A program made the translations under genes and the position numbers. The notes beneath the pieces are model-generated. The model was not told where the DNA came from. It did not search any database and saw only the letters and a program-made list of their open reading frames with translations. Positions 9,642 through 18,442 of a DNA stretch of 64,000 nucleotides are shown piece by piece; the stretch's first letter is position 1, and each line of letters starts with the position of its first letter. The DNA is taken from contig NZ_KK073872.1 in assembly GCF_000585335.1 (NCBI RefSeq), forward strand, positions 661,317 to 725,316. The letters run 5' to 3'. This DNA comes from Cloacibacillus evryensis DSM 19522. Its GTDB lineage: Bacteria; Synergistota; Synergistia; Synergistales; Synergistaceae.

Positions 9642-10574
9642 TCAGTATTTTGTATGTCTTTTTATAAAATCCTCTATGAGTTTTGCGGAGATGCTGATGC
9701 CGCGGTAGTATTCGGGGATTTCACCGGGGGCGAACCAGCGGACGTCGGTGACTTCCGTGGTGTCCGGGCAGATGTCCCCCGATTCCCATTCGGCGACAAA
9801 GCCGAGCATCAGCGAACGCGGGAATGGCCAAGGCTGGCTGTTGAAGTATCTTATGTTCTTGACTCGTATCCGCGATTCCTCGTAGACCTCGCGCGCGACG
9901 CACTCTTCAAGGCTCTCTCCCGGCTCGACGAAGCCCGCAAGCACGCTGTAGCGCCCCGCGGGGAAGTTGACGCCGTGTCCGAGAAGGATTTTCCCCTCTT
10001 TCTCGACGCAGACGATGATCGCCGGCGAGATGACGGGGTAAAATAGTTCCCCGCACGAGGGGCATCTCATAGCGCCCTCCGCCGGGTCGAAGAGGTTCGC
10101 CGCGCCGCATCTGCCGCAGTGTTTATGGAGTCTCTGCCAGTCCATGATGTGGAAGGCCTTGCCGATGCGGAAGAATTGTTCCTCGCCGACCGCCGTCCAG
10201 CAGCCGCGCCGTTCGCAGGCGGCGAAGCCCTCGGGCAGCGCCGCCTCCGTATCGAGCTCCGCCCAGCGGTCCCCGACGCGCGCCGCCCCCTGTCCGCGCC
10301 CAGCGCGGACATCATAGATTTCTTCAGGGGGCAAGCCTGCGGATGCGTCTGCCGCGCACGCCGCCCCCTGTCCGCGCCCAGCGCGGACATCATAGATTTC
10401 TTCAGGGGGCAAGCCTGCGGATGCGTCTGCCGCGCACGCCGCGTTGTCTTCTTTATCTACGCAGCCGCTGTTGAGGAAGTTCTTCCTGAACTTCCCCGCG
10501 TCTGTCGCTTCCGGTATCGCGCCGTTTTCTTTGAGGATTATTTTTCCGTTTTGAAATATATAATAAAAGGACAT
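9642..10574 (-). CDS. nudC: Nudix hydrolase, NudC-type NADH pyrophosphatase, with internal duplication
   Basis: A 310-aa protein of the NudC family, which cleaves NAD(H) to NMN(H) and AMP and can remove NAD caps from RNA. A zinc ribbon (HCGRCGAAN ... RCPSCGELFYP) precedes the Nudix box (GFVEPGESLEECVAREVYEES), and QPWPFPRSLM is the NudC-specific SQPWPFP motif. The N-terminal region carries two perfect in-frame copies of a 26-residue segment rich in Ala, Gly and Asp (DNA 10281-10358 and 10359-10436). They make the protein longer than the usual 255-280 aa and are probably an inserted, duplicated repeat. The catalytic part looks intact. Confidence 0.9.
   Translation of the reverse strand: MSFYYIFQNGKIILKENGAIPEATDAGKFRKNFLNSGCVDKEDNAACAADASAGLPPEEIYDVRAGRGQGAACAADASAGLPPEEIYDVRAGRGQGAARVGDRWAELDTEAALPEGFAACERRGCWTAVGEEQFFRIGKAFHIMDWQRLHKHCGRCGAANLFDPAEGAMRCPSCGELFYPVISPAIIVCVEKEGKILLGHGVNFPAGRYSVLAGFVEPGESLEECVAREVYEESRIRVKNIRYFNSQPWPFPRSLMLGFVAEWESGDICPDTTEVTDVRWFAPGEIPEYYRGISISAKLIEDFIKRHTKY
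10281..10436 (-). repeat. 78-bp perfect tandem duplication within nudC
   Basis: Two identical 78-bp units lie head to tail. Each holds a 9-bp hairpin (TGTCCGCGC / GCGCGGACA with loop CCA) inside outer arms GCCCCCTG / CAGGGGGC. The length is a multiple of three and the unit is read through in frame on the minus strand. This layout resembles palindromic repeats that insert into coding regions, such as the RPE elements of Rickettsia; whether other copies exist in this genome is not visible here. Confidence 0.9.
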
Positions 10575-10811
10575 TCCGAAGCCTTCCCTCGTCTGCTTTG
10601 ATATTGGCAGTTATGATTATTTATTTTACTGGACTTATGCCAAAAAGAACACTATTATTTATCGTAAGCCGTTGGTCAAATATGTCTTTTATGGCCGGTG
10701 CTGCCGTCCGCCGGTATCGCGGGGGACGGCGTATTTGGCCGGCCGGGCAAAGGCGATGAGCTGCCGGACATATTCTGTCGATCGGTAAAAAACCTTCAGG
10801 AGGGCTTTGTA

Positions 10812-11132
10812 ATGATCGAAAAGTTGGAGAATGTAACAGCTATAGCCAAGGCTAACGTATATTTTGACGGGAAAGTGGTCAGCCACACTGTTTATCTGGC
10901 AAACGGCGACCGCAAGACGCTCGGGCTCTTTCTCCCCGGTGAGTACGAGTTCGGAACGGGCGACGCCGAGATCATGGATCTCACCGACGGCGTCTGCCAG
11001 GTGCTCCTTCCCGGTTCAAAGGAGTGGCAGGAGCTTAAGGCGGGCGAGTCCTTCAATATACCGGCGAACAGCAAGTTCGGCTTCCGCTGCTATGTCCCGG
11101 TGCAGTATGTCTGTTCCTACGTAAAAGCCTGA
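10812..11132 (+). CDS. ppnP: Pyrimidine/purine nucleoside phosphorylase (PpnP/YaiE family)
   Basis: A 106-aa single-domain cupin of the DUF1255 family. E. coli PpnP splits many nucleosides with phosphate to base and ribose-1-phosphate. The family features are visible: NVYFDGKVVSHTVYLANGDRKTLGLFLPGEYEFGT, then WQELKAGESFNIPANSKFGF and a C-terminal PVQYVCSYV. The length matches the family (about 95-106). ATG 10812 has AGGAGGG about 8 bp upstream; the longer in-frame extension has no support. It is monocistronic. Confidence 0.92.
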   Translation: MIEKLENVTAIAKANVYFDGKVVSHTVYLANGDRKTLGLFLPGEYEFGTGDAEIMDLTDGVCQVLLPGSKEWQELKAGESFNIPANSKFGFRCYVPVQYVCSYVKA

Positions 11133-11183
11133 TCCGATATGCCGGCCGCGCCTTTATACGCCGCGGCGATAAAGATAATAAAA

Positions 11184-11212
11184 AGCGCTCCCCGCCTGTG
11201 ACGGGGAGCGCT
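11184..11212. terminator. Terminator between ppnP and the M48 peptidase gene
   Basis: An 11-bp perfect stem (AGCGCTCCCCG / CGGGGAGCGCT) with a 7-nt loop. On the minus strand it is followed by TTTTATTATCTTT, so it mainly ends the M48 peptidase transcript; it may also stop ppnP. Confidence 0.88.
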
Positions 11213-11258
11213 GCGCTTGCTGTATCAGAATCAGGCGCGGTATCCAGCGGGCGGCCTT

Positions 11259-11897
11259 TTATTCCGGGAACCTGGCGCCGGGCTTCAGCTCGAGGATCTT
11301 GTTTTTGATATGGAGAAGGCGGCGGTCGTCAGGGGGGTGCGAGTTGAATCCGCTCGGTTGGGTGTTGTTCACCTTGGCGAGTTTGCTGATCGCGCTGTAC
11401 ATGCCGACGGGGTCCTCTCCGTTTTTAACGGCGAGTTCCACGGAGTAGTCGTCGGCCTCGATCTCCTGTTCGCGGCTCCAGCCGGAGTTTACGAGGTTTG
11501 CGCCGACGTTGACGGCGGTGCCGGCCAGGTCTCCGCCTAACAGCTGTCCGAGGATCGCCGCGGCGATCGAGAGTCCGGCGCCGCGCGAGGCGCTCTTATG
11601 CATATGGTTCAGCCTGACGTGTCCCGCCTCATGAGCGAATACGGCGTAAAGCTCCGCTTCGGTGTCCAGCATATTGAGCAGCCCGGTGGTCACCGTAACA
11701 GATTCGCCGTTCGTGACCCAGGCGTTGGGGGTCTCTTCATCTTTTATATAAAAAGGCAGCGCGGTCAAAGCCGTCGGCTCCGCCACTTTGTTCCAGATAC
11801 GTTTCGCCTCCGCGCGGGAAATGAGCGCCTCCGCCGGCAGCGGGACGGAGATGATGAGCAGCGCTAACACGGTAAGGGCTGTTTTCATTATCTTCAT
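11259..11897 (-). CDS. Exported M48-family zinc metallopeptidase
   Basis: A 212-aa M48 (Ste24/HtpX clan) peptidase. An N-terminal signal sequence (MKIMKTALTVLALLIISVPL, cleavage probably after AEA) sends it to the periplasm. The zinc site is HEAGH at about residue 90, with the third ligand in SREQEIEAD about 55 residues later. The protein lacks extra membrane domains or TPR repeats, so it resembles a short BepA/LoiP-like quality-control protease of the cell envelope. RBS AAGGTGAG lies upstream of the start. It stands alone between two terminators. Confidence 0.88.
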   Translation of the reverse strand: MKIMKTALTVLALLIISVPLPAEALISRAEAKRIWNKVAEPTALTALPFYIKDEETPNAWVTNGESVTVTTGLLNMLDTEAELYAVFAHEAGHVRLNHMHKSASRGAGLSIAAAILGQLLGGDLAGTAVNVGANLVNSGWSREQEIEADDYSVELAVKNGEDPVGMYSAISKLAKVNNTQPSGFNSHPPDDRRLLHIKNKILELKPGARFPE

Positions 11898-11965
11898 TCA
11901 TTCTCACCTTCCATCAACAGATCATGTTTTCTATATTATACTCAAGTGCGGCTCTAAATACAAAA

Positions 11966-11989
11966 AGGGACGCGCGTGGCCGCGTCCCT
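11966..11989. terminator. Terminator of the nitroreductase gene
   Basis: Stem AGGGACGCG pairs with CGCGTCCCT across a 6-nt loop. On the minus strand a T run (TTTTTG) follows directly, about 30 bp after the nitroreductase stop. Confidence 0.85.
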
Positions 11990-12016
11990 GATGTGTCCGT
12001 TCCGTCGTTTGGAGAG

Positions 12017-12616
12017 CTATTTTTCGCGCGGCTGCTGCCATTTGCCTTCAAAGACGAAGCTGTCCAGGGGAAGCCGCTCCCGCTTTTCAAGTTCGCGCTC
12101 TTTGAGTTCGCCCTCCAGCAGGGAGGGTTCTCCCACGTAGCCTACGGCGATGGCCACCAGCGGTTCGTAACCGTCGGGGACGCCGTAATACTCGCGCACG
12201 GCCTCCGTTGAGAAGCCTGCCATCGGGTGTCCCTGAAGCCCCTGCGCCGCGGCTTCCAGCAGAAGGTTCTCCAGCGCCAGGCCGCAGTCGTGCATCGCCC
12301 AGCGGTTCGGTTTATTATTGTAATCGAAGCTGTTTTTCACCACGAGGATCATCAGAAGCTGTGCCCGCTTTGCCCATACCTGATTGGAATCCGCAAGGCA
12401 GGAGAGCATCTTTTCAAACTCCGGCGGGTTGCCTTTAGAGGCCGTGATGAAGCGCCACGGCTGTTCGTTGAACGCGGAGGGCGCCCAGCGCGCCGCCTCG
12501 AAGAGGGAAAGTACCTTATCGCTCTCTATCGTTCTGTCGGAGAATGCGCGCGGACTCCAGCGTTCCGCGATGAGTCCCGTTATTTCATGGTCTGCTGACG
12601 CTCTTTTGTCGATCAT
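12017..12616 (-). CDS. Nitroreductase-family FMN oxidoreductase
   Basis: A 199-aa flavoprotein of the nitroreductase fold, which uses NAD(P)H to reduce nitro compounds, quinones or flavins. Visible features are an N-terminal RWSPRAFSDRTIE motif (phosphate binding), ARWAPSAFNEQPWRF, and the C-terminal half AMHDCGLALENLLLEAAAQGLQGHPMAGF. ATG 12616 is chosen because CAGGGGTG stands 6 bp upstream; a 12-residue longer start at 12652 is less supported. The true substrate is unknown. It is a single gene with a terminator. Confidence 0.9.
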   Translation of the reverse strand: MIDKRASADHEITGLIAERWSPRAFSDRTIESDKVLSLFEAARWAPSAFNEQPWRFITASKGNPPEFEKMLSCLADSNQVWAKRAQLLMILVVKNSFDYNNKPNRWAMHDCGLALENLLLEAAAQGLQGHPMAGFSTEAVREYYGVPDGYEPLVAIAVGYVGEPSLLEGELKERELEKRERLPLDSFVFEGKWQQPREK

Positions 12617-12752
12617 GTTATTCACCCCTGTTGGCAGTATTATGATTTCCATTTAAGACTACCTGTTTAAGTGTGCGGGCGAAAGCGTAAAAACTACGGC
12701 TTGGTAAAAATTTAACGGGATTATCGGGCAAACGAACATGATTGCCTGTAAA

Positions 12753-12783
12753 AGATCCCGGCTCAAATAACGAGCCGGGATCT
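12753..12783. terminator. Terminator of cstA
   Basis: A perfect 12-bp stem (AGATCCCGGCTC / GAGCCGGGATCT) with a 7-nt loop lies just beyond the cstA stop. The tract after the stem is only weakly T-rich (TTTACAGG), so it may also act simply as a stabilising hairpin. Confidence 0.75.
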
Positions 12784-12821
12784 GGCGTTCTTCTTATTTT
12801 GCTTGGGTATGTCGTCGTCCG

Positions 12822-14294
12822 TTATTTTGCGGCGTTGGGGCGCACGCATTTGAACCAGAAGGCGGCAAAGCATAGCGTGGCGAAGGCGATCCCCGCCGGG
12901 TAGCCGACCGCGGAGGCCGCCTTGAGGGCCGCCGCTCCTGTGAGAGCTTCGCCGGAAACCATCCTGGAGATGGCTGGTCCGAAGCCCTCGGGGGCCACAA
13001 GGATATATGTGCTGGATACCGCCGACATGAAGGTCGCCGGTATCGCCAGCGGCCAGAAATTGTGGCGCGCCTTGCAGAGGAATACCGCCGCCGCCCAGAG
13101 GGCGATCATCGCGAGGGTCTGATTGGACCAGGAGAAATAGCGCCAGATGACCTGGAAGTTCATGTTAGAGAGCAGGGCGCCGCAGAGAAGGAGCGGCACG
13201 GAGAGAAGCAGGCGTTTCACGCGCGGCTTCTGATCTATGTCAAACCAGTCGGCAAGGGTGAGGCGCGCGGAACGGAAGGCGGTGTCGCCGGAGGTTATCG
13301 GGCAGACGATGACGCCGATCATTGCGAGCACACCGCCCACCGGGCCAAGCACCCTTATGCAGATATCATAGACGAGCGCCGACTGCCCGGCGAGGCTCGT
13401 CGTCGCGTCCCAGAGCCCCTGCGTGCCGTTATAGACGCTGACGCCGGCCGCGGCCCATATCATCGCGATCACGCCCTCGGCGACCATCGCTCCGTAGAAT
13501 ACTTTGCGTCCCTGATACTCGTTCGTGATGCAGCGTGCCATCATCGGCGACTGTGTCGCGTGAAAGCCGGAGATGGCGCCGCAGGCGACGGTGATGAACA
13601 TCAGCGGCCATATAGGCAGCGCGCGCGGATGCAGGTTGGCAAAGCCGTCCCACATCTCAGGCAGATTATATCCCCGTACCACAAGGCCGCCGCCGACTCC
13701 CACGCACATGACGATCAGCGCCGCGCCGAAGAAGGGGTAAAAACGCCCGATGATCTTATCTATGGGCAGGAGCGTGGCGAGGAAATAATAGACGAGGATG
13801 ATCGCGAGCCAGAAGGTTACGTTGAGGGAGGCGGGGGTGAGAAGCGCGAGAAGTCCGGCCGGTCCCGTCGAGAATGTGGTCCCGACCAGTATGAGCAGCA
13901 CCACTGCGAAGACGCGCATCACCGTCTTCATCTGCGGTCCCAGGTAGATGCCGACGATCTCGGATATGCTCGCCCCGTTATGGCGTTCGGAGAGCATCCC
14001 CGAGAAATAATCGTGCACGCCTCCGGCAAAGATCGTTCCAAATACGATCCAGAAATATACGACCGGTCCCCACAGGGCGCCGGATAGGGCCCCGAAGATC
14101 GGTCCCAGCCCGGCGATGTTCAGCAGCTGGATGAGGAAGGACTTCCACAGCGGAAGCGGCAGGTAGTCGACTCCGTCAGGATGGGCGATGGCGGGAGTCT
14201 CTCTGTCGTCAGGCGGCAGGAGTTTTTCCACAAAAAACGAATATGTCATGAACCCGGCAACCAAGGTAAGCAGCGCAATAAAAAACGTCAGCAT
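12822..14294 (-). CDS. cstA: Carbon starvation protein A (CstA) family transporter
   Basis: A 490-aa inner-membrane protein with about 13-15 hydrophobic segments. Family-specific stretches include NIAGLGPIFGALSGALWGP, GGVHDYFSGMLSERHNGASISEIVG and GFHATQSPMMARC. CstA members import pyruvate or peptides; the shorter form seen here (under 500 aa, without the C-terminal extension of E. coli CstA) is common in anaerobes. RBS GAGAGGTGATT precedes the start. No LytS/LytT-type two-component genes (often linked to pyruvate CstA) are adjacent, and neighbouring genes handle peptides, so peptide or amino-acid uptake is plausible. Confidence 0.9.
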   Translation of the reverse strand: MLTFFIALLTLVAGFMTYSFFVEKLLPPDDRETPAIAHPDGVDYLPLPLWKSFLIQLLNIAGLGPIFGALSGALWGPVVYFWIVFGTIFAGGVHDYFSGMLSERHNGASISEIVGIYLGPQMKTVMRVFAVVLLILVGTTFSTGPAGLLALLTPASLNVTFWLAIILVYYFLATLLPIDKIIGRFYPFFGAALIVMCVGVGGGLVVRGYNLPEMWDGFANLHPRALPIWPLMFITVACGAISGFHATQSPMMARCITNEYQGRKVFYGAMVAEGVIAMIWAAAGVSVYNGTQGLWDATTSLAGQSALVYDICIRVLGPVGGVLAMIGVIVCPITSGDTAFRSARLTLADWFDIDQKPRVKRLLLSVPLLLCGALLSNMNFQVIWRYFSWSNQTLAMIALWAAAVFLCKARHNFWPLAIPATFMSAVSSTYILVAPEGFGPAISRMVSGEALTGAAALKAASAVGYPAGIAFATLCFAAFWFKCVRPNAAK

Positions 14295-14488
14295 AAAAAA
14301 TCACCTCTCTAAATAGTTAATAATAGATACCTTGCCTTATGGAAAATATAGCACCGGAGGTAACGACAGTCAAGAAAGCGGGCTATGCTTTTTTGAGCAT
14401 ATCTTATTGTAAATATAAGCATATTGTTATGATTTTATTCGTGTTTATTGCAAGATGCCTAGTTTTATTAAGAATTAAAGTCATTAAA

Positions 14489-14517
14489 AAGGAGCCTTTC
14501 GTAAAGAAAGGCTCCTT
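14489..14517. terminator. Terminator of the yfcC-like gene
   Basis: A 12-bp perfect stem (AAGGAGCCTTTC / GAAAGGCTCCTT) with a 5-nt loop, followed on the minus strand by TTTTAATGACTTTAATT. It lies about 20 bp after the stop of the YfcC-family gene. Confidence 0.88.
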
Positions 14518-14539
14518 GACGAAGAGACAAAGTTTCGTA

Positions 14540-16045
14540 TCAGTTGAATCCGATCATGACGGCGGCGATAACGAATATAGAACCGAAAAGGAAGAGCACT
14601 CCCTGGAACTTGATCTGCCACTTCGCCCAGGTGGCCCAGTCGATGCGGGCCGCGCCGATCGAGGCCATCATGACCGCGGAGGTCGGGACGATGAGGTTCG
14701 TGAATCCGTCGCCGAGCTGGAAGGCGAGCACAGCCACCTGGCGTGTCACGCCTGCGATGTCCGCTAGCGGGGCCATCAGCGGCATCGTCAGCGCCGCCTG
14801 CCCGGAGCCGGAGACGACGAAGAAGTTGAAGATTGACTGGAAGAGGTACATCAGCCAGGCGGATATGACCGGCGAGAGCCCCGATATCATGAGCCCGACG
14901 TTGTGAAGCACCGTGTTGAGCACAGTCGGCTCAGTAGGGGAGTCACCGCCGAGGACGAGGATGATTCCCTTCGCCATGCCGACGACGATCGCCGCGCCCA
15001 GAAGGTCTGAGGCCCCGGCCCTGAAGGATACGGCGATATCGTTGACCTTCATGCCGTTGAGCTTGAACACGACGCCGATAACGCCGGAGACGAGCCCCAT
15101 AACGAAGAACTGCGAGGCTATCTCCGGTATATAATATCCCTTTTCAACGACGCCCCAGATGGTCCAGACCATGCCGAGCGCGATCGTTAGGATTACGAGG
15201 ATGTCTCCCGTACCGAATTTTTCATCGGTATCGCCGGCCGCCGCTAGCTCGTCACGGAAATATTGGTCGGAGGCGCGGACGGGCGAAAGGTCGGGATTCT
15301 TCCTGATCTTTACGGCGTAGCGCCAGGTGTAAAGCGTGCCGAGCAGCGTGAAGAAGAACCACATAAAGAGACGGAAGCCGGAGCCGGAGAGCACCGGAAT
15401 CTGCGCGATGCCCTGCGCGATCGCGACGCTGAACGGGTTCATCCACGAAGCGCCGAAACCTATCTGCGTGGCGCAGTAAGTGATCATTACCGCCACTATC
15501 GAGTCATAGCCGAGCGCGATCACCACAGGCACGACGATGAAGACAAAGGGGATCGCCTCCTCTCCCATCCCGAAGACCGCGCCTCCGAGCGAGAAAAGAA
15601 AGAAAAGCACGGGGATTATCAGCGTGTCCATCCCCTTTGTCTTCTTTATCATGCGCTTCATCCCCGATTCGACCGCGCCGGTACGAAGCACGATGCCGAA
15701 AGCTCCCCCGACGATGAGGATGAAGGCTACGACGCCTACCGCCGAGCCCCACTTGTCGCCGGATACGAGGCCCTCAAAGGCGTAATTGAGTATGCCCGTC
15801 TCGCCGTAAGGTTCAAAAAGTCTGACGCCTTTAACGATAGGCTTGCCCTCCTTGTCGAGCTCATACCGGAACGACTCCGGCACGAGCACGTTGCGGCTCT
15901 TTTCGGTGCTGCCCATAGTGTACTTGATCTCGTGTGTCTCAAACTTTCCCACCGGTACGGCCCATGTCAAAAGCGCGGCGAAAAGAACGACGAAAAAGAT
16001 GATGATGTAGGTATCCGGTATCCACCGGGTTCTGTTTTGTGCCAT
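14540..16045 (-). CDS. yfcC: YfcC-family (DcuC-superfamily) transporter
   Basis: A 501-aa membrane protein of the YfcC family with about 12 hydrophobic segments and a large loop after the first (residues 35-90). The recognisable blocks are FSLGGAVFGMGEEAIPFVFIVVP, ATQIGFGASWMNPFSVAIAQGIAQIP and SGSGQAALTMPLMAPLADIAGV. Members are annotated as basic amino-acid or C4-dicarboxylate antiporters; the substrate is rarely proven. It diverges from isoaspartyl dipeptidase across about 100 bp, so export or import of an amino acid or dipeptide such as an aspartyl peptide is a reasonable guess. RBS GGAGGG precedes ATG 16045. Confidence 0.88.
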   Translation of the reverse strand: MAQNRTRWIPDTYIIIFFVVLFAALLTWAVPVGKFETHEIKYTMGSTEKSRNVLVPESFRYELDKEGKPIVKGVRLFEPYGETGILNYAFEGLVSGDKWGSAVGVVAFILIVGGAFGIVLRTGAVESGMKRMIKKTKGMDTLIIPVLFFLFSLGGAVFGMGEEAIPFVFIVVPVVIALGYDSIVAVMITYCATQIGFGASWMNPFSVAIAQGIAQIPVLSGSGFRLFMWFFFTLLGTLYTWRYAVKIRKNPDLSPVRASDQYFRDELAAAGDTDEKFGTGDILVILTIALGMVWTIWGVVEKGYYIPEIASQFFVMGLVSGVIGVVFKLNGMKVNDIAVSFRAGASDLLGAAIVVGMAKGIILVLGGDSPTEPTVLNTVLHNVGLMISGLSPVISAWLMYLFQSIFNFFVVSGSGQAALTMPLMAPLADIAGVTRQVAVLAFQLGDGFTNLIVPTSAVMMASIGAARIDWATWAKWQIKFQGVLFLFGSIFVIAAVMIGFN

Positions 16046-16149
16046 GACGTAATCCCTCCATTGTGATGTGTGATATTTTTTAAATATCGTATGCGAACTG
16101 ATAGTTTATATTATATAATAAAAACAAAAAAGCAAAAGAGGTATGAAAA

Positions 16150-17322
16150 ATGTTTGTACTTATCAAAAACGCAGATGTTTTTGCACCCGAACCGCTTGGA
16201 ATCTCATCCATTCTGATATCCCATGATAAAATCGCCTGGCTCGGTAAAGATTTCCCCGCCGAAAAGACGCTGCCGGACCTTGAAATAATCGATGCCGCCG
16301 GGAAAATCATGATCCCGGGCATCGTCGACGGCCATGTGCACGTCACAGGCGGCGGAGGCGAGGGAGGTTTTGCCACGCGCACTCCCGAGCTTGCGTTGTC
16401 GGACATGATAAAGGGCGGCGTGACTACGGTCATAGGCCTGCTCGGCACCGACGACGTGACGCGAAGCGCGGGGGCGCTGATCGCGAAGACGAACGCGATA
16501 CGCGCGGAGGGCATGAGCGCCTGGGCGATGACCGGCTCCTATCAGCTTCCCGTCAAGAGCCTCTGCGGCGGCGTGCGCGACGACATAGCGCTGATCGAGC
16601 CCTTCATCGGCGTCGGCGAGGTGGCGCTCTCCGACCATCGCTCCTCACAGCCGACATTTGAGGAATTCATGCGGCTCGCGGCCGCCGCGCGCGTAGGGGG
16701 CATGCTCTCCGGCAAAGCCGGCGTCGTCAACGTCCATCTGGGGGACGCTCCTTCGGGGCTCGACTATCTTTTCCGGGCCGCCAAGACGGAGATACCGCCG
16801 TCGCAGTTCATTCCCACCCACATGAACCGCAACCCGGAACTCTTCAAGGAGGCCTGCCGTTACGGGGCGATGGGCGGCTACGTAGACCTCACGACCAGTA
16901 CGACGCCGCAATTTCTCGATGAGGGAGAGGTAGAATGCGGCCGCGCCCTGTCGGAACTGCTTGCCGCGGGTGTGCCGGCGCGGCGTATCTCATTCTCCTC
17001 AGACGGCCAAGGCTCGATGCCGTTCTTTGACGAGGCGGGGGATTTCGCGGGGCTCACCATCGGACGCGTAACCTCGATATTTGAAACATTCCGCAGCACC
17101 GTTAAAAATTATGATATCCTCTTTGAAGACGCCGTGCGCGTCGTCTCGACGACCGCCGCCGATCATTGCAAACTGTCCGGCAAGGGGCATATAAAAGAGG
17201 GCTGTGACGCGGACCTGATCCTGATGGATGCCGGCAGCCTCGAGCTTGATACGCTCTTCGCCCGCGGCAGAAAGATGATGTCGGGAGGCAGGCCGCTTGT
17301 TAAAGGGACCTTTGAGCAATAG
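16150..17322 (+). CDS. iadA: Isoaspartyl dipeptidase (beta-aspartyl peptidase)
   Basis: A 390-aa amidohydrolase-superfamily metallopeptidase that cleaves beta-aspartyl dipeptides formed by protein ageing. Metal and catalytic features follow E. coli IadA: GIVDGHVHVTGGGGEGG (HxH plus the glutamate loop), VNVHLGD and PTHMNRN for the two later histidines, and FSSDGQGS for the final aspartate. GAGGT precedes the ATG. It is followed after 11 bp by an enoyl-CoA hydratase gene and diverges from the YfcC transporter. The trio may serve amino-acid/dipeptide catabolism. Confidence 0.94.
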   Translation: MFVLIKNADVFAPEPLGISSILISHDKIAWLGKDFPAEKTLPDLEIIDAAGKIMIPGIVDGHVHVTGGGGEGGFATRTPELALSDMIKGGVTTVIGLLGTDDVTRSAGALIAKTNAIRAEGMSAWAMTGSYQLPVKSLCGGVRDDIALIEPFIGVGEVALSDHRSSQPTFEEFMRLAAAARVGGMLSGKAGVVNVHLGDAPSGLDYLFRAAKTEIPPSQFIPTHMNRNPELFKEACRYGAMGGYVDLTTSTTPQFLDEGEVECGRALSELLAAGVPARRISFSSDGQGSMPFFDEAGDFAGLTIGRVTSIFETFRSTVKNYDILFEDAVRVVSTTAADHCKLSGKGHIKEGCDADLILMDAGSLELDTLFARGRKMMSGGRPLVKGTFEQ

Positions 17323-17333
17323 GAGTGAAAATT

Positions 17334-18110
17334 ATGCAGGATAAGATCGTCGCCGTAAAAAAAGAGGGAGCGGTCGCCTGGGTGACGATGAACCGCCCCG
17401 GATCTCTCAATTCCCTGACCGCCGAACTGTGCGCCGCGCTGAAACAGGCGCTTGCTGAATGTGAGGCCGACGACGACGTCCGCGTCGTCGTGCTTGCCGG
17501 AGAGGGGAAGGCCTTTTGCGCGGGCGGCGACCTGCGCACGATACTCGAACTCTCTGACTATGAGGCGGCGCGCAAATACGTGCGTGCCGCGGGAGAGATC
17601 ACGGCGGCGGTGATGCGCTCGCGGAGGCCCTTCATCGCAATGGTCGGCGGCGCGGCCGCCGGCGCGGGCTTCAACATCGCCCTTGCCTGTGATTTCATCT
17701 GCGCATCGAAGAGGGCCAAATTCACGCAGGCCTTCTCCTCGATCGGCCTCATATCCGACTGCGGCGGGAACCTCCTGCTGCCGCGCCTTGTCGGGCCGCA
17801 CGCGGCAAAAAGGCTGATGATGCTGCCGGCGACGCTCTCCGCCGAAGAGGCGCAGGCGCTTGGCCTCGTGACCGAACTCGCCGAGGAGGCGGATCTGCGC
17901 GAAAAAACCGCCGCCCTCGCCGCGCGCCTCGCAAAACAGCCGCCGCTGGCGCTGGCGCAGACCAAAAAGCTGCTGAACGACTGCGAAGGCCTGGAAAAGA
18001 CCCTCCGCAACGAAGAAGATATCCAGGCTGAGCTGATAATAGGCGAGGACTGCAAAGAGGGAGTAAGAGCCTTCTTTGAAAAACGGGAGCCGGGATTTAA
18101 GGGAAAATAA
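17334..18110 (+). CDS. Enoyl-CoA hydratase/isomerase family protein
   Basis: A 258-aa crotonase-fold protein. The oxyanion-hole segments are present (AFCAGGDLRTILE and MVGGAAAGAGFNIALACDF), and the second acidic region reads FSSIGLISDCGGNLLLPRLVG, where a glutamate common in hydratases is replaced; together with the FVRxAG-like region this may favour an isomerase. Reaction candidates are hydration of crotonyl- or other enoyl-CoA, or double-bond isomerisation. ATG 17334 has AGGAGTG 6 bp upstream (a GTG at 17325 is inside that site). The link to iadA is unusual, and no acyl-CoA dehydrogenase or thiolase is near, so the pathway is unknown. Confidence 0.88.
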   Translation: MQDKIVAVKKEGAVAWVTMNRPGSLNSLTAELCAALKQALAECEADDDVRVVVLAGEGKAFCAGGDLRTILELSDYEAARKYVRAAGEITAAVMRSRRPFIAMVGGAAAGAGFNIALACDFICASKRAKFTQAFSSIGLISDCGGNLLLPRLVGPHAAKRLMMLPATLSAEEAQALGLVTELAEEADLREKTAALAARLAKQPPLALAQTKKLLNDCEGLEKTLRNEEDIQAELIIGEDCKEGVRAFFEKREPGFKGK

Positions 18111-18202
18111 TTTATACTTGACTTTAATCGACAGGTAAGGCATACTTTTGTATAAAGTAATGATTTTAAAAAAATCCTACAAATTAAAAAGAGGAGAAAA
18201 AT

Positions 18203-18442
18203 ATGGCTGAGCTGACTACCGTTTCTCATAAAGGGCAGATAACAATACCGAAAGCTTTTCGCGATGAGTTTGATATTCAGCCAGGCGACAGGGTCTTTTT
18301 TGTGAAGACGGAAAAGGGAATTATGATAACAAAACCGAAAAAGACCCTGCTTGAATATAAAGGATTTCTGGTCGGCGCGAAAGTGGAAAGCCCGGACGAC
18401 GCGGCCAAGGAATTTGCTGAACACATAATGGGAGAAGCGTAA
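18203..18442 (+). CDS. AbrB/MazE-type antitoxin
   Basis: A 79-aa swapped-hairpin AbrB-family protein (ELTTVSHKGQITIPKAFRDEFDIQPGDRVFF is the DNA-binding domain, with a C-terminal toxin-binding tail). It has GAGGAG upstream and its stop overlaps the next start by one base (TAATG), so the two are translationally coupled. Together they form a type II toxin-antitoxin operon in which this protein neutralises the PIN toxin and represses the pair. Confidence 0.92.
   Translation: MAELTTVSHKGQITIPKAFRDEFDIQPGDRVFFVKTEKGIMITKPKKTLLEYKGFLVGAKVESPDDAAKEFAEHIMGEA

Noticed and set aside
10281-10436. CRISPR-like or satellite repeat
   Set aside because: Only two units, no spacers, and both are read in frame within nudC.
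13062-14087. A 341-codon frame antisense to cstA
   Set aside because: Same reasons: shadow of the cstA coding strand, with no start signal.
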